Assembly (NCBI GenBank): GCA_020636025.1
Contig: JACJYQ010000001.1
Coordinates: forward strand, 682,001 to 746,000
DNA from: Lewinellaceae bacterium
GTDB lineage: Bacteria > Bacteroidota > Bacteroidia > Chitinophagales > Saprospiraceae
Length of the DNA: 64,000 nt
Reading direction: 5' to 3'
The notes beneath the pieces are model-generated. The model made no database searches, was not told the origin of the DNA, and was given only the letters and a program-made list of their open reading frames with translations. A program made the translations under genes and the position numbers. Numbering within the stretch: the first letter of the stretch is position 1; every line of letters starts with the position of its first letter. Shown here one piece after another: positions 42,068 through 50,429 of the stretch.

Positions 42068-44899
42068 AATAACCTTTCTGGATATACCCGATTTGCCTGA
42101 AAGCTCAATCAGGTAAATACCCTTAGGGAATTGGCCCAGATTCAAATCCATTTTGTTTCCAGTGAGCACATTGGAAAACATTATAGCTCCCTGACTATTT
42201 CTACATGAAACTGAAAATTCCTGGTAATCACCATTAACCGCAACATTCAGATTGCCCGAGGTTGGATTTGGATATACTTGCCAGTCGTACTGTACGGAAG
42301 GAGAAGTAACTGAGCTGGCAGGCATTACTACAGCCATTACCGGAACCCGTTCACTTTCACAGCTATAATCTTTGAAGTCAACCTCCCAGTCGTAGAAATA
42401 ATAATACCGGGTTTGGTCGTAAGTAGAGTTCTTGATGGACACAACATCATTGATTTCATACGGGAATTGTATCCCGGTAGTGCTGCGACGCAATTGAGGG
42501 CCACTTGAGCCAATACTCATTTGGTTAAACTGTGGATCTGTGGTAAGTAAAAGATCCTGACCAACCGGTATCTGCAAATTCAAATCAATAACAGTGGTTC
42601 CAGAAGGTATCATAACAATCACGCTGTCCAGCACCTCCCCATTACTGTTTACCACAGTAATCTTCCGCTCTCCTTCTCTGGTTGTATACACTTTCGTTTT
42701 GGCCAGTGTGAAGGGGGTGAAACAATCAAAAATCAACCCGCCTATATAACTGTTATCACTGAAGTTGGATCCCTGGTGATTCACCATGCCAACGAATTCA
42801 TTGGGGCGGTCGTAGACTTCGGTATTCGAAACCCAGTATGTGGCATCTGCCGTTAAAGAAGGAGTTACAAATGGACTTCCGGTGAAAATGATTGCCGAGC
42901 TTGTATCAGTTTCGTACCAGTTCAAAATGCTGCCGGTGGCTTGCAGAATGGCCATGCTATCAACAAAAACGGTATCGGAGATTACCATTGGCAATGCCGC
43001 ATTTAAAGCCATTACACTAATAGCTTCAGATGCAAACTGTGCACACAAACCTTGTGTAATAACGGTGTAAGCGCCACCATCCGAAACGCTGATTGACTGA
43101 GTTGTATCCCCGGTACTCCATAGGTAAGAATTTGATGGTGAAGACATGAGTTCAACCTGTCCACCCATGCAAAAAATGGTATCCCCAAGGGCTGTGATGC
43201 TTGGTATTTCTATAGGATCAACGGTAACACTAATGGTATTGGAAACAGCCGTGCAACCGTCATTGTCAGTCACAATTACCTGATAATCTCCGGCCATCAT
43301 AACATTAATCACTTCAGTGGTATCACCGGTATTCCATTCATATGCATAACCGGCCGGCGCTTGAATATGTAGACTGTCCCCAGCACAGAAGATTATATTT
43401 CCTAATGCTTCAAGGCTGATATTGGGCACAAGGCAACCGCCTTCACCAAAATTTAGATACTGATCAATTTCAGGTTCAAGAATAACGTCTCTTATTCCAG
43501 AAGGCCAATTCACCACCACTGAATCAATATGAGTTTCCGCACCCAATCCAAAATGGATGAGCAATGAATTGCTGATGCCATAGCTTTCTCCAGAGCGCAC
43601 CTCACGTGTCTGAATGCCTAATGCACTAAACATTTGAACTTTTGCTCCAACTCCTCCTCTATTGCTTTGTTGCCCACGAAGGTTTAGCCCAAAAAAGTGA
43701 TTGTCGTTTCCGTCATTCATCCACAATACATCCGGTGTACTTGAAGGTGTGGTGTATATTTCTGCATAACCAGCATATATGTCCTGGAATCCATCTCCAT
43801 TTAAATCCCCAATAGCAAAAGACTCCATATTGTTATTACTAAACAGATTTGGCACTTTACTAAAAGTCTTATCGCCATTGTTTTTGAACAGGTATTGAAA
43901 GGAACCAGCCACCAGTATATCTACATAGCCATCATTGTCAAAATCGCGGAAGACGCCCTGGATGGGTGATCCGCCAATTGCATTATAAAGGCCACTACTT
44001 ACCGTTATATCTGTAAAATGACCGAAGCCATCATTTTCCAGTAACTGGCTCGACACATCGTGGTTGGTGATAAAACAATCAAAGTCTCCGTCGTTGTCGA
44101 TGTCGCCAAAATCTGCTGTCCAGCTTTGAGCGCCAATTCTCAAGCCGGCAACATTCGCTGTATCCTGTGAGTAAGTGCCATCTCCGTTGTTCAAAAATAA
44201 TTGGTTGATCCTTCTGGCATCATTTGGATTGTTCACCCCCTGGCGGCAATGCGCTATATACAAATCCACATCTCCATCATTGTCCACATCGCTCCAGACT
44301 GAGCCATAATTTCCTGAATTGTCGGATGATGGATAAGAAGTTAAATCTATCCACATTGGTTGGTATGTGAAGGTGCCATCTCCGTTATTGGCAAATATTT
44401 TGGCTGAGCCATCGTCGTGGCAAGCAAAAGCATCCAGGAATCCATCGTTGTTTATATCTGCAAAATTTACCCCTTGAGTGAAAATGGAAGGTGTGTTATA
44501 GCTGGCATAAGTGTAAGCAGAACCATCTGAACTTGCGGATACAACCTTAAGGCCATCGTACCTGCCACCAACCAGTACATCTGCAAATCCATTGTTATCC
44601 ATATCACCCGTACACATGCCCCACTGAGAACCCTGGTTCTGAGGGATAACGCCCACATTAAGTACATTAAATGCCTGGTTCGCGGACGTCTGATACTGGA
44701 TATTAAGACTAACTCCCTGATTTAGACGTACAATATCATCCAAACCATCTCCATTTACGTCGATGATCGCAATGGCTACGCCACTGTAATGATTGGATGG
44801 GCTTAATAGTGAATTGCTGTTTGTAAAACTAATTTGTGCAAAAAGAGCGTTGCACAACCATACAAGAGATAGCGACAGGAGTAGTCTTTGTCTGAACAT
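42056..44899 (-). CDS. T9SS-secreted VCBS/FG-GAP and ASPIC/UnbV-domain protein
   Basis: From ATG 44899 the protein has 947 residues and a signal peptide (LLLSLSLVWLCNALFAQ). Residues about 35-390 hold at least seven VCBS/FG-GAP blades with calcium-loop signatures (DVNGDGLDD, DMDNNGFAD, DINNDGFLD, DVDNDGDVD, DIDNDGDFD, DFDNDGYVD, DLNGDGFQD). An ASPIC/UnbV domain follows (about 400-490, GGVGAKVQMFSALGIQTREV, HIDSVVVNWPSG). Two Ig/PKD-like modules (YEWNTGDTTE, YLWSTGDTTQ) and a type A T9SS domain (VYPNPTSGNLNV to ISRKVILVQ) end it. It is probably a surface or secreted calcium-binding protein; ligand unknown. Confidence 0.85.
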   Translation of the reverse strand: MFRQRLLLSLSLVWLCNALFAQISFTNSNSLLSPSNHYSGVAIAIIDVNGDGLDDIVRLNQGVSLNIQYQTSANQAFNVLNVGVIPQNQGSQWGMCTGDMDNNGFADVLVGGRYDGLKVVSASSDGSAYTYASYNTPSIFTQGVNFADINNDGFLDAFACHDDGSAKIFANNGDGTFTYQPMWIDLTSYPSSDNSGNYGSVWSDVDNDGDVDLYIAHCRQGVNNPNDARRINQLFLNNGDGTYSQDTANVAGLRIGAQSWTADFGDIDNDGDFDCFITNHDVSSQLLENDGFGHFTDITVSSGLYNAIGGSPIQGVFRDFDNDGYVDILVAGSFQYLFKNNGDKTFSKVPNLFSNNNMESFAIGDLNGDGFQDIYAGYAEIYTTPSSTPDVLWMNDGNDNHFFGLNLRGQQSNRGGVGAKVQMFSALGIQTREVRSGESYGISNSLLIHFGLGAETHIDSVVVNWPSGIRDVILEPEIDQYLNFGEGGCLVPNISLEALGNIIFCAGDSLHIQAPAGYAYEWNTGDTTEVINVMMAGDYQVIVTDNDGCTAVSNTISVTVDPIEIPSITALGDTIFCMGGQVELMSSPSNSYLWSTGDTTQSISVSDGGAYTVITQGLCAQFASEAISVMALNAALPMVISDTVFVDSMAILQATGSILNWYETDTSSAIIFTGSPFVTPSLTADATYWVSNTEVYDRPNEFVGMVNHQGSNFSDNSYIGGLIFDCFTPFTLAKTKVYTTREGERKITVVNSNGEVLDSVIVMIPSGTTVIDLNLQIPVGQDLLLTTDPQFNQMSIGSSGPQLRRSTTGIQFPYEINDVVSIKNSTYDQTRYYYFYDWEVDFKDYSCESERVPVMAVVMPASSVTSPSVQYDWQVYPNPTSGNLNVAVNGDYQEFSVSCRNSQGAIMFSNVLTGNKMDLNLGQFPKGIYLIELSGKSGISRKVILVQ

Positions 44900-44993
44900 T
44901 TTACTATTGTTTGTGGTGAAAAACGGCGCAAGATACAGACTATGCAATGCTGTAAATCAGAAAGTTAAATCTTGGCAAAGACACGACTAAAAA

Positions 44994-45665
44994 TCAAAAC
45001 AAACGCCACTGTTCAGGCACAGGTTTGTGAAAAGTTGGACTGTCAGTTCCAGCTTTGTTTAAAGCGTCGGAAACCTGATACATGTCCAAAGTACCATCTT
45101 TTAGCGGTTCCAGATGAACCATATCGCCTTTTTGCTTAAGCCAATCCATTTGGGCCACTTGGTCAGCCAAAATTACTGGCATTCGATTATGAATTTCTGC
45201 CATTTCCTTATTGGGTGAACAGGTAATGATCGAGAATGTACGTTTGATTTGACCCGCATCTTTCCATTCGTCCCAGATTCCCGCCATGAATAGTATCCTG
45301 TTGTCCTTATTAAATATTCTAAAGGGAATCTTTCTGTTGTTTGGCTCTCGACGCCACTCATAAAAACTATCGGCCGGAACCAGGCAATGCCGGTTCGTAA
45401 ACGGTTCCCGGAATGAAGGCTTTTCATCAATTGTCTCAAGACGTGCATTGATCAGTTTTCCGGTGTTCTTACCATCCTTGCTCCAATATGGCACAAGCCC
45501 CCATTCCATTTTTTGAAATGCCAAAGGATTGTCACCGGTTATCACATAAGCAGATTGTGTAGGGGCAATGTTATACTTTATCTCCAATTGAGCAGGTAGG
45601 ACTACATTAGACAAATCTTCTTCAATTTGTTTAAGCTTGGGAGCAAAAGAGTATCTACCACACAT
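44994..45665 (-). CDS. SRAP domain protein (YedK/HMCES family)
   Basis: The 223-residue protein begins MCGRYSF, so cysteine 2 is the residue that crosslinks abasic DNA. Other active-site motifs are NIAPTQ, INARLETI, LVPADSFYEWRRE (catalytic glutamate) and EIHNRMPVIL (histidine). These proteins protect single-stranded DNA at abasic sites by a reversible thiazolidine crosslink and are often linked to the SOS response. No LexA-like site was evident. A short AT-rich tandem repeat lies immediately upstream. Confidence 0.95.
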   Translation of the reverse strand: MCGRYSFAPKLKQIEEDLSNVVLPAQLEIKYNIAPTQSAYVITGDNPLAFQKMEWGLVPYWSKDGKNTGKLINARLETIDEKPSFREPFTNRHCLVPADSFYEWRREPNNRKIPFRIFNKDNRILFMAGIWDEWKDAGQIKRTFSIITCSPNKEMAEIHNRMPVILADQVAQMDWLKQKGDMVHLEPLKDGTLDMYQVSDALNKAGTDSPTFHKPVPEQWRLF

Positions 45666-45679
45666 GGGAATAATTCTTC

Positions 45680-45716
45680 AATTTGATAATGGGGTAATTT
45701 GATAATGCGATAATGG
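45680..45716. repeat. AATTTGATAATG tandem-like repeat
   Basis: AATTTGATAATG occurs at 45680-45691 and 45696-45707 (16-bp period), followed by a partial CGATAATGG. It fills most of the gap between the PLP-enzyme and SRAP genes. Confidence 0.6.
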
Positions 45717-45720
45717 TGGA

Positions 45721-46890
45721 TTACAGTTCCGTCAATGCCTGTTCCAGGTCTTCCCAGAGCCAATTGGGGTCTTCTAAGCCAATGTAGAAACGCACAAAAG
45801 TGTATGGCATCGGTGGGTTTTGTTTTCCGGGAATGTTGTAAAAACCAATGGTTGGAATCATAAGAGACTCATGTCCTCCCCAACTGACAGCCATTAGAAA
45901 GCGTTTAATCCGGTGAATAAAGGCCTCCATTTTTTCCATGGAGTCTGTTTTAAACTGAACAGAAAACAAGCCTCCACAACCACGCATTTGCTTCATAGCC
46001 AATTCCTGCTGAGGAAAACTATGGTGAAACGGGTACCATATTTTCTCCACTTTTGGATGAGATTCAAGCTTTGAAATTAAGTAGTTTGCGCTTTTATCGC
46101 TGCGGTCAATCCGAAGGGGTAATGTTCTGAGTCCGCGAATCACGAGCGCGGCATCATGAGGCGCCAATATTCCTCCCAATGTCATAAGCTCAGAATCGAA
46201 CAGTTTTTTCACCATCTTCTTGCTGGCACACAAAACACCGAAAACCACATCAGAATGTCCATTCAGGTATTTTGTTCCGGAATGCACCATGATGTCTATT
46301 CCGAAATCTGATGGATTCTGAAAAATGGGTGAAGAATATGAATTGTCAATGACCGTTGTGATGCCATGTTTCTTCGCTAGTGCAGAGCAAGCTGCCAGGT
46401 CCTGGATGTCAAAAGTCATCGTATTCGGACTTTCCAGGAAAAGCAGGGTGGTATTTTCTTTTACAGCCTCCTCAATTGCCTGAATATCTGTTGCATCTAC
46501 AAAAGAGTGCTCTACTCCAAAGCGCGGAAGCAAATTTCGTAACAGTGCCTTTGTCCATGAATACGGAGCATTTTGGCAGATGATGTGATCGCCGGCTTTT
46601 ACATTACCCAGCACAGCTGCAGCAATGGCTCCTACCCCACTTGAAAACACCAGCGCATCCTCTGTTTTTTCCAGGGCAGCCAGTTTTTTTCGCAGAATTT
46701 CAACAGTAGGATTATTTCCCCTTGTATAGACATGATGGGACAGCTCATCTGAAAACGCCTCGCGAAACTCGTGCAAATCACTAAAGGCAAAATTGCTGCT
46801 CTGAATCACCGGCGGTGAAATGGCATTGAAATACTGCTCCCGGTTTTCACCCAGGTGAGTTAAAATATGATCTAGGTCGTAAGACTCCAT
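45721..46890 (-). CDS. Trans-sulfuration family PLP enzyme (cystathionine synthase/lyase-like)
   Basis: The 389-residue Cys/Met-metabolism PLP enzyme has HHVYTRGNNPTVEIL, LVFSSGVGAIAAAVL (phosphate cup), VIDNSYSSPIFQNP (aspartate contacting PLP nitrogen), the Schiff-base lysine in HSGTKYLNGHSDVV (about residue 207) and GLRTLPLRIDRSD. The C-terminal FVRFYIGLEDP carries the carboxylate-binding arginine. Family members include cystathionine gamma-synthase, beta/gamma-lyases and methionine gamma-lyase; motifs do not decide between them. A 12-bp inverted repeat flanks the start region. It lies 50 bp after fabH on the same strand. Confidence 0.9.
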   Translation of the reverse strand: MESYDLDHILTHLGENREQYFNAISPPVIQSSNFAFSDLHEFREAFSDELSHHVYTRGNNPTVEILRKKLAALEKTEDALVFSSGVGAIAAAVLGNVKAGDHIICQNAPYSWTKALLRNLLPRFGVEHSFVDATDIQAIEEAVKENTTLLFLESPNTMTFDIQDLAACSALAKKHGITTVIDNSYSSPIFQNPSDFGIDIMVHSGTKYLNGHSDVVFGVLCASKKMVKKLFDSELMTLGGILAPHDAALVIRGLRTLPLRIDRSDKSANYLISKLESHPKVEKIWYPFHHSFPQQELAMKQMRGCGGLFSVQFKTDSMEKMEAFIHRIKRFLMAVSWGGHESLMIPTIGFYNIPGKQNPPMPYTFVRFYIGLEDPNWLWEDLEQALTEL

Positions 46891-46891
46891 G

Positions 46892-46931
46892 GCTTTTTAT
46901 TTGACATTGTAAAGTACTGCAAATAAAAAGC
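46892..46931. repeat. 12-bp inverted repeat at the start of the PLP-enzyme gene
   Basis: GCTTTTTATTTG (46892-46903) and CAAATAAAAAGC (46920-46931) are perfect complements with a 16-base spacer. On the minus strand one arm ends one base before the ATG at 46890, so an RNA hairpin would cover the ribosome-binding region. No U tract follows in the minus direction, so it is a poor fabH terminator; in the plus direction it is followed by ACTTTTTTG. Confidence 0.55.
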
Positions 46932-46940
46932 ACTTTTTTG

Positions 46941-47909
46941 TCACCAGGTAATGATCGTACCGGCATAAGCCAAACCGCCGCCAAATCCGAGCAATAATAT
47001 CTTGTCACCCCGTTTCACTTTCCCGGATATAACACCATTGTACAAGGCTATTGGAATGGAAGCGGATGATGTGTTTCCAAAGTTTACGATACTTTCCAGC
47101 ACTTTTTCCATGGGAAACCCTGTTTCATTGCAAATGGCTTCGATGATCCTGAGATTGGCGCTGTGTGGGACAAACCAGTCGATTTCTTCCATGCTCAGAT
47201 TATTTTTCTCGAGCAAGTTTTTGAATTCAGCAGAAACCGTGGTCACAGCCCATTTGAACACACGGCGACCATTTTGAACGATATGACGGGTCATTTTCAG
47301 TGGAAGGCCATCAATGTTATCCTTAAATCCTGACAAATAAAGGTCAGGACCACCTTCACCACTTGCTCCGGTGATGGAGGCACCTATTTGCTCAGTTTCG
47401 GAGGCCTCTACAAGTACGGCTCCAGCCCCGTCGCCAAATAACATGCAAGATGTCCTGTCAGTAAAGTCCGTCACCTTGGAAAGTGTTTCTGCACCGATTA
47501 CGATGATCTTTTTATGCGTTCCGCCTGCTATTAGTCCTTTTGCCATAACCAGGCCATAGGCAAATCCTGCACAGGCAGCATACACGTCCAGCGCTCCAGC
47601 GTTGGGGATATCTAGCCGGAATTGAATGCGGCACGCCATGCTTGGCATTGGTTGATCTGGTGTGACCGTAGCCACGAGGATCATATCTACATCCTCCAGA
47701 GAGGTCGGGAATTTTTCAACCAGATCCTTTACTGCCTTTACACAAAGATCACTGGTAAACTCCTGATCAGTGGCATGATAACGGGTCTGTATACCCGTTC
47801 TGGAAACGATCCACTCATCTGTGGTTTCAATGATTGATTCAAAATAAGCGTTTGAAACAGCTTTGGCTGGAACTGCCATACCTATGCCCGTTACACGTGC
47901 GTATGCCAT
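46941..47909 (-). CDS. fabH: Beta-ketoacyl-ACP synthase III (FabH)
   Basis: The 322-residue protein has the Cys-His-Asn triad at family spacing: VYAACAGFAYGL (about Cys 113), VPHSANLRIIEAI (about His 250) and NFGNTSSASIPIAL (about Asn 280), plus WIVSRTGIQTR and GAGAVLVEA. It condenses acetyl-CoA or branched starter CoA with malonyl-ACP to begin fatty acid synthesis. The usual neighbours plsX and rpmF are absent, which suggests this is either a second FabH or a scattered gene. Confidence 0.94.
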   Translation of the reverse strand: MAYARVTGIGMAVPAKAVSNAYFESIIETTDEWIVSRTGIQTRYHATDQEFTSDLCVKAVKDLVEKFPTSLEDVDMILVATVTPDQPMPSMACRIQFRLDIPNAGALDVYAACAGFAYGLVMAKGLIAGGTHKKIIVIGAETLSKVTDFTDRTSCMLFGDGAGAVLVEASETEQIGASITGASGEGGPDLYLSGFKDNIDGLPLKMTRHIVQNGRRVFKWAVTTVSAEFKNLLEKNNLSMEEIDWFVPHSANLRIIEAICNETGFPMEKVLESIVNFGNTSSASIPIALYNGVISGKVKRGDKILLLGFGGGLAYAGTIITW

Positions 47910-47976
47910 AAAATTATATTGTGGACGCTCCCTTGTGGTGCTGAAACGCCATGTAAAGAAATGGGTAGGGATAGCG

Positions 47977-48010
47977 CAAATGTAAGTAGGGAAGTATGAA
48001 AAACCGCAAA
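47977..48010 (-). promoter_or_regulatory. fabH promoter, TTTG-N22-TACATTTG (minus strand)
   Basis: On the minus strand TTTG (48010-48007) and TACATTTG (47984-47977) are 22 bp apart, slightly wide of the consensus. The start of transcription would be near 47970, giving a leader of about 60 bases. Confidence 0.6.
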
Positions 48011-48119
48011 TTTTTACTGGAGTATATAATTTGCTATTTTTCGCTATTATATCGCTAAAAGACCAAAGCTTATTTTGATTTAATTAAAATGAGTGACATT
48101 GAATTTCAATATCCCAAAC

Positions 48120-48911
48120 CTAATCAGCGGGTGTTTTTTGTATGCTTTCAGATAGGTCCTTGTATATTTTCATCCAGGCAGGATGCGATTCTAATAACTC
48201 TATATGCCTTTTCAAGGTTTCTGCATCTCCCCGGATAGCTGGGCCAGTTTGCATTTTTGCAGGAGACTCCTGTAGCGCTTTTGTCAGGGTTTCTTCCATC
48301 AAAGGGTGCAATAAATCAAATGGCAGATCTTTTTCTTTTAGAATCATTTCGGCAATGGCAAAGCAGTGGTTGCTAAAATTATTGGCAAATACAGCTGCCA
48401 CATGCAGGTTGGCCCGCTGAACATCATTTACCTGATAAACCAGGTTGCCAATAGTCTTGGCGATCTTTTTTAAAAACATCAAATCTGTCGGTGAAGAAGC
48501 ATCCACGCAGAAAGGTATTTTGGACCACACAGGCATGTGATCCATGGAAAATGACTGTAAGGGGTAAAACACCCCAAAACGCTTAAAATATTTTGCCAAA
48601 ACTTCACCCGCCGTGCCGCCTGAAGTATGGGTAACAAAGGATTCGGAGGCAAAAGGAGCAATATTTTCCGCTACCTGAATGATCGCATCATCTTTCACAG
48701 CTAATAAAACCCAGTCAGCGTCCTGCTGAATTTCTTCAAATTTATCCGTCCATTTGCACTGTATCGACTCACCCAGCTCCTTGGCATGTTGTTCAGTTCT
48801 GCTAACTACCTGAGCAACAGGCAAGCCTTTCCCTTTCAACCGTTTTGCCAAATGCCAGCCTATTCTGCCGGCGCCGACTACTACTATTTTAGGTATTTTG
48901 TCCATTTTCAT
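48120..48911 (-). CDS. Rossmann-fold DUF2520 domain protein
   Basis: The 263-residue protein starts with KIVVVGAGRIGWHLAKRLKGKG (NAD(P)-binding), then VLLAVKDDAIIQVAENI, THTSGGTAGEVL and FGVFYPLQSFS, which together are typical of the Rossmann plus DUF2520 family (F420-oxidoreductase/ketopantoate-reductase-like). The C-terminal helical half has VQRANLHVAAVFANNF and MQTGPAIRGD. The substrate is not known. ATG 48905 is an alternative start. Confidence 0.88.
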   Translation of the reverse strand: MKMDKIPKIVVVGAGRIGWHLAKRLKGKGLPVAQVVSRTEQHAKELGESIQCKWTDKFEEIQQDADWVLLAVKDDAIIQVAENIAPFASESFVTHTSGGTAGEVLAKYFKRFGVFYPLQSFSMDHMPVWSKIPFCVDASSPTDLMFLKKIAKTIGNLVYQVNDVQRANLHVAAVFANNFSNHCFAIAEMILKEKDLPFDLLHPLMEETLTKALQESPAKMQTGPAIRGDAETLKRHIELLESHPAWMKIYKDLSESIQKTPAD

Positions 48912-49312
48912 TTCCTTAATCAGGTCTTAAAGGGTTCAAATCGTTGTTATTATAGCCACCGCAAAGTGGTTGTGAAAACACTTGTCATACTGAACGCTGT
49001 TAATCAATGATTTAGCCGCAGGCGATTTTCAAAACCAAACAGCGTGAAGTATAATTGAACAATGATAAAAATTACAATTGGTTCAGTTACCTGACCCAAA
49101 AATATGAGGTGAATTTTATCTGGTTTTTAACTTTACATCTGAATTCGGGTGGTTTGAAAGCATTTGTTTTGCAAAAGTTGTTCTAAAAATTAAACCCACA
49201 TTAAACCTCATGTATTGAAATGCGTCCAAACACCATCCTTTACAAAGGATTTATCATTAGCCAATTCAATTCCTAAAAAATCAAATCATTCATTTCAACA
49301 TTTTCCATCATT
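48912..49312. other. AT-rich divergent intergenic region
   Basis: These 401 bases separate two divergent genes. I see no gene, no strong hairpin and no exact TAnnTTTG; the closest is TAACTTTA at 49128-49135 (plus). The last 60 bases form an AT-rich leader to the next gene. Confidence 0.5.
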
Positions 49313-50242
49313 ATGAGAACACTAAAATTTTTTGGAGCCTTTTTAGTTATGCTCCTTTCAATCAATTCAAATGCCCAGGGCGAAATGGAAGCCGATAGCA
49401 CTGGTTTGCCTGGCGATAATTTTAGCCTGGAAGGCGCCATTGAATTGTTCAAACAAGCTTCGTCCCCTGAAGAGTTTGAAAAATTATTGAACAGCGAAGA
49501 TAGCAAGGTCAACAACCTGGACCTGAACGAAGATGGCAAGATTGACTATGTGCGGGTTATCGATAACATAGAAGGAGACGTACACGCCATTATTTTGCAA
49601 GTTCCTGTAAGTGATAAGGAGTCTCAGGACATTGCTGTTATAGAAATTGAGAAGCAGGGCGATGAAAATGCAATCCTGCAAATCGTCGGCAATGAAGATG
49701 TTTACGGCGAGCAGGTAATAGCTGAGCCTTTTGACGAGGAAAAGGTTAAAAGCGATAAAGAAAAAGGTCCCGCACCGCAATTTGCTCCTGTCCGAGTTGT
49801 AGTGAATGTATGGCTATGGCCAAGTGTACGGTTTATGTACAGACCTGGATACGCTGTTTGGGTTTCCCCATACCGCTGGCGCGTTTACCCAACCTGGTGG
49901 AGACCATGGCGCCCCTACCCTTTCCATCGTTTCCATGTATATGCCAGACCTTACCGCGCACATTGCCATGTGGTGCACACCCATCGCGTAGTTCGTGCGC
50001 ATGCTGTTTATGCTCCGCGGCGCACTGGATCGCGTACCGTACAAACCAGAACGACTACTGTTGTGGCTAAACGCGGCAAAAACGGAACAACTGTCGCTAA
50101 GAAAACAACCACAACTACTCGTGGCAGAAACGGTCAGGTAAAAAAGCAGACCACTACAAAATCTGCGGTAAGAAAAGGTAAAAACGGCAACGTACAAGGT
50201 GCCAAAAAAACGACAACCACCAGGAGAAGAAGAGGAGGTTGA
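49313..50242 (+). CDS. Exported protein with acidic N-half and extremely basic low-complexity C-half
   Basis: The 309-residue protein has a signal peptide (LKFFGAFLVMLLSINSNAQ). Residues about 35-165 are acidic and include one EF-hand-like loop DLNEDGKIDYVRV. Residues about 165-215 are rich in W, R, Y and P (RPGYAVWVSPYRWRVYPTWW). The C-terminal 90 residues are composed almost wholly of K, R, T, G, N and V with repeated KKTTTT/KRGKNG units. The charge asymmetry suggests binding to nucleic acid, acidic polysaccharide or its own N-half. I recognise it as a recurring uncharacterised Bacteroidota type but cannot name a function. A strong terminator follows. Confidence 0.7.
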   Translation: MRTLKFFGAFLVMLLSINSNAQGEMEADSTGLPGDNFSLEGAIELFKQASSPEEFEKLLNSEDSKVNNLDLNEDGKIDYVRVIDNIEGDVHAIILQVPVSDKESQDIAVIEIEKQGDENAILQIVGNEDVYGEQVIAEPFDEEKVKSDKEKGPAPQFAPVRVVVNVWLWPSVRFMYRPGYAVWVSPYRWRVYPTWWRPWRPYPFHRFHVYARPYRAHCHVVHTHRVVRAHAVYAPRRTGSRTVQTRTTTVVAKRGKNGTTVAKKTTTTTRGRNGQVKKQTTTKSAVRKGKNGNVQGAKKTTTTRRRRGG

Positions 50243-50278
50243 TCATTAAAAGAGTTGTCGTGAAAGCAAAACATGAGT

Positions 50279-50321
50279 CATCCCGAATTTTCCGCTTAAT
50301 GGAAGGTTCGGGATGTTTTTT
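50279..50321 (+). terminator. Rho-independent terminator
   Basis: CATCCCGAA (50279-50287) and TTCGGGATG (50307-50315) pair perfectly, with an inner TTCC/GGAA extension, followed by TTTTTTC. It lies between convergent genes. Confidence 0.85.
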
Positions 50322-50429
50322 CGCCGCGCTTGTGTCTTTTTTGACCAAGCGCAACATTAGGTGAGGTGCTAAGCATATTATGTGAAGCCAAATTAGGCTT
50401 AATTGGCAAGGGTATTGTTATTTAATCAT

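Noticed and set aside
48928..48945. T-loop-like GGTTCAAATC suggesting a tRNA
   Set aside because: Flanking bases do not form a T stem and no acceptor or anticodon arm can be drawn.
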